Source: CAXYVC01 sp964292295 (GTDB lineage: Bacteria; Acidobacteriota; Holophagae; Holophagales; Holophagaceae). From it: DNA of 11,193 nt. Below the pieces are notes generated by a model. It searched no databases, was not told the origin of the DNA, and saw only the letters and a list, made by a program, of their open reading frames with translations. Of this stretch, positions 6,189 through 11,193 are shown in pieces. How positions within the stretch are numbered: position 1 is the first letter of the stretch; each line of letters starts with the position of its first letter. Position numbers and translations under genes: made by a program. The stretch is from assembly GCA_964292295.1 (NCBI GenBank), contig CAXYVC010000091.1, positions 1-11,193 of the forward strand, in the 5' to 3' direction.

Positions 6189-7508
6189 ATGGCTCTCTTC
6201 GGATTCGGCAAGGACAGGAAGGACGGCGCCATCCCCGAGCAGGTGATGGCCTACTTGGAGGACGCCCAGCGCGTGCGCTGCCCCTTCACGCTCGTGGACG
6301 GGCGCAAGGCGGAATACGCCACCACCCTGGCGGGCATCGACGAGGAGGCGGGCACCCTGTCCTTCCAGCTGGCGGGGCCCTTCCTCGCCGAGAAGGGCGC
6401 CAAACTGGAGCTGGGCTTCCTCTTCGAGGGGCTGCGCCTCGCCGCCGCCACGCGCCTGGTGGAGGTGCGCCCGGGATCGGTGGTGGTGGAGATTCCCGGG
6501 GCGCTGGAGTTGCGCGAGCGCCGGAAGCAGGCCCGCGCCCGCCTGAACCTCAAGGAGGGGGCGACCCTTACGGGCCTGAGCAGCCTCTTCGAGGGCGTCG
6601 GCATCACGGGCCTCGTCGAGAACCTCTCGGAGCGGGGCCTGCGGGTGCGCGTGGAGCGCGCCATGAACATCAAGGACCAGGGCAAGCTGCCCCTGGGGTC
6701 GGTGCTCGTGAAACCCGGCCACGTCTTCATGGTGCTGAAGCTCAGCAAGCTGCCCCGCTGTCCCGCCGTGGTGGAGACCGCGGGGAAGGTGGTCTACGTG
6801 GAGAGCAGCAGCGCGGGGCTCTTCCTGGGGCTGGAGCTGGACAGCAGCCTGCCCGGGGCCGTGAAGGGCATGATCTCCAGCCGGGCGGGAAGCCTGGCCA
6901 CGTCGCTGCCCGCCCGCAGCCGGCGCCGGCCCGTGGTGGAGGAGGCCCCCGCGGCGCCCCGGCGGCCTGAACCCGTCCAGCCCCGGGCGGAGGCCGCGCC
7001 CGCCGCATCGGAACCTTCCCCGGCCCCCGCCGCTTCCCAGGTCGCGCCCTCCGAACCCGTGCCGGATCCCGCGCCCGAGGCGGCGGTCGCCCCGGAGGAG
7101 AACCCCGAGGCCGGGCTCGCCCGCTTCAAGAAGCGCAGCCGCGCCGTGGTGCTCCTGCCGGCGGACCTGGACCAGGGCGGGAGGATGCGCAGCTTCCTGC
7201 TGGAGCGCGGCTACGCGCGCATCATGATCGCCGCGGGCCTTGACCACCTGCGCACGTGCCTCCAGCAGCCCAACGTGGGGCTGCTCTTCCTGGACGGCGG
7301 CCTTCCCGTGCAGGCGTCCATCGCGCTGCTGCACGACCTGGAAGGCAGTCTGCAGGCCCTGCCGCCCACGGTGCTTGCGGCGGAGGACGTCTCCCAGCCG
7401 GTGGTGCTCGCCGCCATCCAGGCGGGGGCCTCCCAGCTGGTGGTGAAGCCCTACGAACTGGACGAAGACCTGGCCCAGATGCTGGACCAGGTCTTCCTGC
7501 AGGGCTAG
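6189..7508 (+). CDS. PilZ-domain protein with C-terminal receiver-like domain
   Basis: This 439-residue protein, presumably cytosolic (no signal peptide or membrane helix seen), starts MALFGFGKDRK. Residues about 14-105 resemble the YcgR-type N-terminal beta domain that precedes PilZ. The PilZ domain follows with the c-di-GMP signature: R112-x3-R116 within ERRKQAR, and NLSERG (N145, S147, G150), matching the [D/N]xSxxG motif. A Pro/Ala-rich linker covers about 245-310. The C-terminal 125 residues look like a response-regulator receiver fold: VVLLPAD as first strand, LLFLDGG with a candidate phospho-acceptor D369, and VVKPYE with K420-P421. The acidic pair normally following the first strand is not evident, so phosphorylation is uncertain. 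The likely role is c-di-GMP-dependent control of motility, pili or secretion; the target is unknown. It is divergent from hflX and single in its direction. An ATG at 6123 is in frame, but it overlaps the hflX promoter region and adds atypical residues. Confidence 0.85.
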   Translation: MALFGFGKDRKDGAIPEQVMAYLEDAQRVRCPFTLVDGRKAEYATTLAGIDEEAGTLSFQLAGPFLAEKGAKLELGFLFEGLRLAAATRLVEVRPGSVVVEIPGALELRERRKQARARLNLKEGATLTGLSSLFEGVGITGLVENLSERGLRVRVERAMNIKDQGKLPLGSVLVKPGHVFMVLKLSKLPRCPAVVETAGKVVYVESSSAGLFLGLELDSSLPGAVKGMISSRAGSLATSLPARSRRRPVVEEAPAAPRRPEPVQPRAEAAPAASEPSPAPAASQVAPSEPVPDPAPEAAVAPEENPEAGLARFKKRSRAVVLLPADLDQGGRMRSFLLERGYARIMIAAGLDHLRTCLQQPNVGLLFLDGGLPVQASIALLHDLEGSLQALPPTVLAAEDVSQPVVLAAIQAGASQLVVKPYELDEDLAQMLDQVFLQG

Positions 7509-7517
7509 AGCCCGCCC

Positions 7518-7733
7518 CTACTGCCAGGCCACCCGCGGCGCCTGCTCCTTCAGGAAGGCCTCCAGCGCCGCGCGGGTGGGGAAGATGCCGTCGAGGATCA
7601 GGGTCTGGTCCATCTCGGCGTTGCGGGCGCGGGACACGAGGAAGCCCTTGGGCAGCTCGATCTCCTGGATCTTGATCCACCAGCCCGACAGGGGGCCTTC
7701 CTCCACCATCCCGGCGCGGTTGAGCTCGGTCAT
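7518..7733 (-). CDS. Hypothetical 71-residue protein downstream of lpdA
   Basis: I do not recognise this small protein. It begins MTELNRAGMVEEGPL, has a Trp pair (SGWWIKIQEIELPKGFLV), and ends in a predicted helix (TRAALEAFLKEQAPRVAWQ). There is no signal peptide, membrane segment or metal-binding motif, and it is probably a soluble mixed alpha/beta mini-domain. The gene begins 9 nt after the lpdA stop with AGGAG (7744-7740) overlapping that stop codon, 6 nt before the ATG, which strongly suggests it is real and translated with lpdA. It ends 9 nt from the end of the convergent PilZ gene, leaving no room for a separate terminator. Function unknown. Confidence 0.7.
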   Translation of the reverse strand: MTELNRAGMVEEGPLSGWWIKIQEIELPKGFLVSRARNAEMDQTLILDGIFPTRAALEAFLKEQAPRVAWQ

Positions 7734-7739
7734 CTGGGG

Positions 7740-7744
7740 CTCCT
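7740..7744 (-). promoter_or_regulatory. Ribosome-binding site for the 71-residue ORF, overlapping the lpdA stop
   Basis: On the minus strand the lpdA stop TAG shares its last two bases with AGGAG, which lies 6 nt before the ATG at 7733. This arrangement supports translational coupling and fixes the start of the small gene. Confidence 0.6.
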
Positions 7745-9161
7745 ACATGTTCAGGGCGCGGCCGTAGGTGGCGCGGGCGGCCTCGGGGAAGGCCTCGTTC
7801 AGGGTGGGGTGCGGATACATGGTGTGGATCAGCTGGTCCACGGTGAAGCGCCCGCCCAGCAGCGCCACGCTGCTGCTGATGAGCTCCGTGGCCTTCGGAC
7901 CGAGGATGTGGATGCCCAGGATGCGTCCGTCCTTCTTGTCGCTCACGATCTTCAGGAAGCCGTGGGGCTCGCCCACGATGTTGGCCTTGGCCAGGGGCAT
8001 GAAGGGGAAGCTGCCCACCTGCACGTCGTGGCCCTGCTCCCGGGCGGCGGCCTCGCTGAGGCCCAGGCAGCCCACCTCGGGGTCGCAGTAGGTGCAGCTG
8101 GGGATGAGGCTGTAGTCCACGGGGTGGGGCTCCACCTCCACACCCAGGCTCTTCGCGGCGTGCTCCGCGGCCACGATGCCCTCGTCGGAGGCCACGTGGG
8201 CGAGCATGGGCGTGCGCACGATGTCGCCGATGGCGTAGAGGCCCTCCTCCCCCGTGCGCATGAAGGCGTCCACCTGCACGAAGCCCCGCTCCACCACGGC
8301 CTTCGTGGCCTCCAGTCCCACGCCCTCGGTGACGGGGCCGCGGCCCACGGCCACCAGGAGGTGGCTGCCCTCGACCACGCCGGGCTTCGCGCCCTCCAGG
8401 TGGCACACCACCTTGTCCGCGTGGCGCTCGATGGACGCGATCTTCGTGGAGGTGCGGACGTCCATCTTGTACTGGCGGGTGAGCACCTTGGCCAGTTCCT
8501 CGCCCACGGCGGCGTCCTCGATGGGCAGCAGGCGGTCCATCAGCTCCACCAGGGTGATCTTCGAACCCAGGCGGCCGAAGGCGCTGGCGAACTCCACGCC
8601 GATGGCGCCGGCGCCCAGGATCACCAGGTGCTCGGGCAGCCGGTCGAGGTCCAGCAGGTGGTCGCTGCTCAGCACCCGCACGCCGTCGGCCTCCAGCCCG
8701 GGGATCGCCCGGGGCACGCTGCCCGTGGCGAGGATGACGCGCTTCGCCTCGTGCACCTCGGCGCCGGCCTCGGAGGCCACCTCCACGCGCCCGCCGCCGA
8801 GCAGCTTCCCGGCGCCCTTCAGCACGGTCACCTTGTTCTTCTTCATGAGGAACTCGATGCCCTTGCCGTTCTTCAGGACGATGCGGTTCTTGCGCTTCAC
8901 GATGGCGTCCAGGTCCGCGCGGAGGCCCGCCACGTCGACGCCCGCGATGCCGTACTCGGGCAGGCTCTTCATCTGCTCGATGCGGTGGGCCGTCTCCAGC
9001 CAGGTCTTGGCGGGAATGCAGCCCCGCCGCAGGCAGGTGCCGCCGAGGCCGCCTGGGTCCTTCTCCACGAGGGCCGTGGAGAGGCCGAGCTGGGCGCCCC
9101 GGATGGCGGCGATGTAGCCGCCGGGGCCGCTGCCGATGACGATGAGGTCGAAGTTGGCCAT
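7743..9161 (-). CDS. lpdA: Dihydrolipoyl dehydrogenase (E3)
   Basis: This 472-residue flavoenzyme reoxidises dihydrolipoamide with NAD+ as the E3 subunit of pyruvate, 2-oxoglutarate or branched-chain 2-oxoacid dehydrogenases or of the glycine cleavage system. The N-terminal FAD-binding motif is VIGSGPGGY (8-16), the redox disulfide is GGTCLRRGC (C43 and C48), and the NAD-binding motif is VILGAGAIGVEFASAFGRLG. FAD contact residues AIGD follow, and the C-terminal dimer domain ends with the active-site pair H451/E456 in HPTLNEAFPEA. Length and motifs are complete. A ribosome-binding site GAGGAG lies 10 nt before the ATG. No E1 or E2 gene is adjacent, so which complex it serves cannot be said. 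It lies between the cyclophilin gene (upstream, 91-nt gap) and a 71-residue ORF. Related disulfide reductases such as mercuric reductase are less likely given the Lpd-like length and ends. Confidence 0.95.
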   Translation of the reverse strand: MANFDLIVIGSGPGGYIAAIRGAQLGLSTALVEKDPGGLGGTCLRRGCIPAKTWLETAHRIEQMKSLPEYGIAGVDVAGLRADLDAIVKRKNRIVLKNGKGIEFLMKKNKVTVLKGAGKLLGGGRVEVASEAGAEVHEAKRVILATGSVPRAIPGLEADGVRVLSSDHLLDLDRLPEHLVILGAGAIGVEFASAFGRLGSKITLVELMDRLLPIEDAAVGEELAKVLTRQYKMDVRTSTKIASIERHADKVVCHLEGAKPGVVEGSHLLVAVGRGPVTEGVGLEATKAVVERGFVQVDAFMRTGEEGLYAIGDIVRTPMLAHVASDEGIVAAEHAAKSLGVEVEPHPVDYSLIPSCTYCDPEVGCLGLSEAAAREQGHDVQVGSFPFMPLAKANIVGEPHGFLKIVSDKKDGRILGIHILGPKATELISSSVALLGGRFTVDQLIHTMYPHPTLNEAFPEAARATYGRALNM

Positions 9162-9204
9162 GGTTCAGGTGCTCCTCGAATCGATCCTGGCTTCATGATC
9201 CCAT

Positions 9205-9231
9205 CCGGGCCGGCCCTTGGGCCAGCCCCGG
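9205..9231 (-). terminator. GC-rich hairpin between the cyclophilin gene and lpdA
   Basis: CCGGGCCGGCCC (9205-9216) and GGGCCAGCCCCGG (9219-9231) pair around a 2-nt loop with one mismatch and one bulged base. It follows the cyclophilin stop by 21 nt on the minus strand and could end or attenuate that transcript before lpdA. There is no T tract, so it may only stabilise or pause RNA. Confidence 0.35.
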
Positions 9232-9252
9232 TACGGGCGAGGGGGGCGCCTA

Positions 9253-9939
9253 CTACTTCGCGGCGGACAGCAGGGTGGCGCCCTTCAGGCGCACGGCGTA
9301 GTCCGGCACGTCCTGCATGCCCTTGCGCCAGACGGTGCGGACCTTGGCGATGCGGTCCACCGCCTCCATGCCCTCCACCACGCGGCCGAAGGCGCAGTAG
9401 CCGTCGGCGCTCGCGCCGCCGGGGTCCAGACGGGGGTTGTCCACCAGGTTGATGTAGAACTCGCTGCTGGCGCTGTGGGGATCCTCCGTGCGGGCCATGG
9501 CGATGGTGCCCCGCACGTTCTTCAGGCCGGCCTTGGCGGCCTCCCGCGCTTCGTTGCGGATGCCCGGGTGGCGGGGCTTCTCCTGGAGGTCCTCGGTGTA
9601 GCCGCCGCCCTGCACCATGAAGTCCGGAATCACGCGGTGGAAGATGGTGCCGGGGTAGTGGCCCTCCTGCACGTAGCGCAGGAAGTTGGCCACGGTGCCG
9701 GGGGCCACGTCGGGCTCCAGTTCCACCACCACGGGGCCGTAGCTCGTGTCCAGGCGCACCCGCGGCTTGGGCTTCGGGGCGGGGGGCGGCTCGGGCGCGG
9801 GCTTCGGGGCCGTTTCGGGCGCCGGAGTGGCCGCCGCGGCGGGCTTCGGCTTCGGGGCCTTGCGGACGGGCCTCTTCTGGGCGGCGAGAGGCGAAGCGGC
9901 AAGCAGGGCGGCGAGGGCCAGGAGGGGCAGGCGGGTCAT
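9253..9939 (-). CDS. Secreted cyclophilin-type peptidyl-prolyl cis-trans isomerase
   Basis: This 228-residue protein starts with a Sec-type signal peptide (MTRLPLLALAALLAASPLAA, likely cut after PLAA), followed by a Lys/Pro/Ala-rich linker to about residue 58 and then a cyclophilin domain. Hallmarks are VVVELEPDVAPGTVANF, YPGTIFHRVIPDFMVQGGG (with the catalytic Arg in FHRVI and Gln in MVQGG), GTIAMARTEDPHSASSEFYINL, and FGRVVEGMEAVDRI. The domain catalyses cis-trans isomerisation of peptide bonds before proline and would act as a folding helper outside the cytoplasm. The usual SSQFFI is SSEFYI here, and the Trp that binds cyclosporin in human CypA is not conserved, as is common in bacteria. 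AGGAG lies 7 nt before the ATG. It is divergent from the prepilin peptidase gene, with about 50 nt between starts, and is followed by lpdA on the same strand. It is similar to PpiA. Confidence 0.92.
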   Translation of the reverse strand: MTRLPLLALAALLAASPLAAQKRPVRKAPKPKPAAAATPAPETAPKPAPEPPPAPKPKPRVRLDTSYGPVVVELEPDVAPGTVANFLRYVQEGHYPGTIFHRVIPDFMVQGGGYTEDLQEKPRHPGIRNEAREAAKAGLKNVRGTIAMARTEDPHSASSEFYINLVDNPRLDPGGASADGYCAFGRVVEGMEAVDRIAKVRTVWRKGMQDVPDYAVRLKGATLLSAAK

Positions 9940-9977
9940 GGGCGGGCTCCTGGCTCCATCCTGCCATGGCCTGCCGC

Positions 9978-9983
9978 TATGCT
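9978..9983 (+). promoter_or_regulatory. Possible -10 element of the prepilin peptidase gene (leaderless start at 9990)
   Basis: TATGCT ends 6 nt before the ATG at 9990, the same spacing as at hflX, and no Shine-Dalgarno precedes that ATG. A -35 box is weak or absent. If real, the transcript would begin at about the 9990 ATG, excluding the in-frame ATG at 9966. Confidence 0.35.
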
Positions 9984-9989
9984 TCGAAC

Positions 9990-10997
9990 ATGTCCCACGT
10001 CGACCTGCCGCCCCTCCTCCTGTCGCTCCTGCTCTTCCCCTTCGGGCTGGTGCTGGGCTCCTTCGGGAACGTGCTCATCCACCGGCTGCCCCAGGAGGAG
10101 GCGGCGGACCGCGACGTGGTGAAGACCCCCAGCCACTGCCCGAACTGCCAGGCGCGCATCCGCTGGTACCACAACGTGCCGCTTCTGGGTTGGCTCTGGC
10201 TGCGGGGGCGCTGCGCGGACTGCGGCTGGCGCATCCCCTTCCGCTATCCGCTGGTGGAGCTGCTGGCGGGCCTGCTGCTGGCGGCTTCGCCCTGGGTCCT
10301 CCCCTTCGGGACGCTCGTCTGGCTGAAGGGCGTCCTCTGCGGCTATGCGCTGATCGTGCTCTTCTTCACCGACTTCACGGCCTTCATCCTGCCGGATGCG
10401 CTCCAGTTCCCCCTCATGGCCCTGGGCCTGCTCTTCACGGTGCCCCAGCTCCTGTGGCCGGAGGCCACCACCCGCATCGTGTTGGCGGGGCTTTCGGACA
10501 TGGCCGTGGTGGACACCTTCGGAAACCTTCTCCAGGCGGCGCCCGCCTGAACGCCGATCGGCCACGCGCCGGTCACCTGGCTGGACAGCCTCCTGGGCCT
10601 CGTCCTGGGCTACGGCCTCCCCTGGGCCTTCAACGGGGCCTATCGCCTGCTCCGGGGCCGGGATGGCCTGGGCATGGGCGACTTCAAGATGCTCGCCTGG
10701 CTGGGGGCCTTCTGGGGCTGGCAGGCCATGCTGGGCATGCTCTTCGTGGGCGCCTTCCTGGGCGTGGTGCTGGGCATTCCCCTGGCCCTGGCGGCCATGG
10801 CCGCGGAGCTCCCGCGGGTGAAGCGCACCCTGCGGGCCTTCGGCCACCCCACCCGGGGGGCCTACTGGGCGCGGGCCCGGCGGGGGCTGATGACCCGCAT
10901 GCTGCCCTTCGGATGCGCCCTGGCGCTGGCTGCGCCGCTGATCGTCTTCTACGGCCCGGCCCTGTGGGCGGGATACCTGGGGATCCTGGCCCGGTGA
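9990..10997 (+). pseudogene. pilD: Prepilin peptidase (PilD/GspO, A24 family) interrupted by an in-frame TGA
   Basis: This inner-membrane aspartic protease removes the leader of type IV pilins and pseudopilins and usually methylates the new N-terminus. Counting from the ATG at 9990: the N-terminal domain has GLVLGSFGNVLIHRLP and a zinc-type tetracysteine site (CPNC 50-53, CADC 75-78). Membrane helices follow, with the first catalytic region TDFTAFILPD (D128, D136). A TGA at 10548-10550 (position 187) then stops the frame. The same frame stays open to TGA 10995-10997 and encodes the rest, including the second catalytic motif GMGDFK (D231) and the last helices. The region after the stop therefore completes the enzyme, and no frameshift is needed. 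The break may be a nonsense mutation (for example TGG or CGA to TGA), a base-call error, or stop-codon readthrough; I favour mutation or error. Re-initiation at the ATG at 10674 would give a 107-residue C-terminal fragment without a good ribosome-binding site. An upstream ATG at 9966 adds 8 residues. Confidence 0.85.
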
Positions 10998-11193
10998 GGC
11001 GGGAGGAACCTTCTGGGTTCATCCCGGATTTTGCGTTTGGGCTCGACAGAAGGGCTCTGCCAGAGCCGTCCTTCGAGCGCTTGCGGCTCGCGACGCTCGG
11101 GTCGTGCGGGTCCCCGCTTCGGGCGCATGCGCCCTGCACGACCCGCATCGCCCCTCGCAGTTCGGTCCAGACCGAGCCTGGCCCACGTCCGCT
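10998..11193. other. Non-coding right end rich in inverted repeats
   Basis: No convincing gene was found in these 196 bases. Local inverted repeats are CCTTCTG/CAGAAGG (11009-11015 with 11047-11053), GGCTCTG/CAGAGCC (11053-11067), CGAGCG/CGCTCG (11074-11079 with 11094-11099), and the larger structure at 11098-11145 listed separately. Their density suggests terminator, structured RNA or an extragenic palindromic repeat. The window ends before the next gene is visible. Confidence 0.6.
11098..11145. repeat. Composite palindromic element (predicted three-way junction)
   Basis: An outer perfect 10-bp stem CGGGTCGTGC (11098-11107) with GCACGACCCG (11136-11145) encloses two inner hairpins: GCGGG/CCCGC around TC (11106-11117, sharing two bases with the outer arm) and the perfect 14-bp palindrome GGGCGCATGCGCCC (11121-11134). 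The layout resembles REP/BIME-type extragenic elements or a compact structured RNA. No second copy is present in this window. Confidence 0.6.

Noticed and set aside
4949..6970. 673-codon plus-strand frame over hflX and the start of the PilZ gene
   Set aside because: It is an antisense shadow of hflX running on into a wrong frame of the PilZ gene, with no domains and no start signal.
7809..9452. 547-codon plus-strand frame opposite lpdA
   Set aside because: It is a shadow of lpdA, whose FAD, NAD and redox-disulfide motifs are all on the minus strand.
10548..10600. Selenocysteine insertion at the prepilin peptidase TGA
   Set aside because: I see no convincing bacterial SECIS-type hairpin just after the TGA, and A24 peptidases are not known to use selenocysteine at this non-catalytic loop.
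11001..11025. Possible gene start after GGGAGGAA at 11001
   Set aside because: No start codon lies at a suitable distance followed by a sustained frame; the region is dominated by inverted repeats.

Overview
The window is GC-rich DNA with tightly packed genes, apparently bacterial chromosome. Gene order (nusA-infB followed directly by a pseudopilin gene), NusA with a C-terminal helix-hairpin-helix-like tail, codon use and protein flavour suggest an Acidobacteriota member, perhaps Holophagae (Geothrix/Holophaga-like). That placement is inferred from general familiarity, not from a search.

Layout. (1) Positions 1-4376, plus strand: the 3' end of nusA, a long infB (IF-2 with a very extended low-complexity N-terminal half), a GspG-type pseudopilin, and a small membrane-protein gene that looks broken by an imperfect internal duplication of about 119 bp. 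(2) 4377-4509: convergent intergenic spacer with two hairpins. (3) 4510-6106, minus strand: hflX followed 4 nt later by a pyrimidine-dimer DNA glycosylase gene. (4) 6189-7508, plus strand, divergent from hflX: a PilZ-domain (c-di-GMP receptor-type) protein with a C-terminal receiver-like domain. (5) 7518-9939, minus strand: a secreted cyclophilin-type peptidyl-prolyl isomerase, dihydrolipoyl dehydrogenase (lpdA), and a 71-residue unknown protein whose ribosome-binding site overlaps the lpdA stop. (6) 9990-10997, plus strand: a prepilin peptidase gene (PilD/GspO) with one in-frame TGA between its two catalytic aspartates. (7) 10998-11193: non-coding, very rich in inverted repeats.

Together: nusA/infB are core transcription and translation genes. 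The pseudopilin, the prepilin peptidase that would process such proteins, and the PilZ protein point to type IV pilus / type II secretion biology spread around housekeeping genes. HflX and the dimer glycosylase form a small stress/repair unit. No mobile element, CRISPR array, tRNA or rRNA was seen. No wholly new multi-gene system is evident. The most notable signals are the split prepilin peptidase, the duplicated and frameshifted membrane gene, the PilZ-receiver fusion, probable leaderless starts, and the structured element at the right end.
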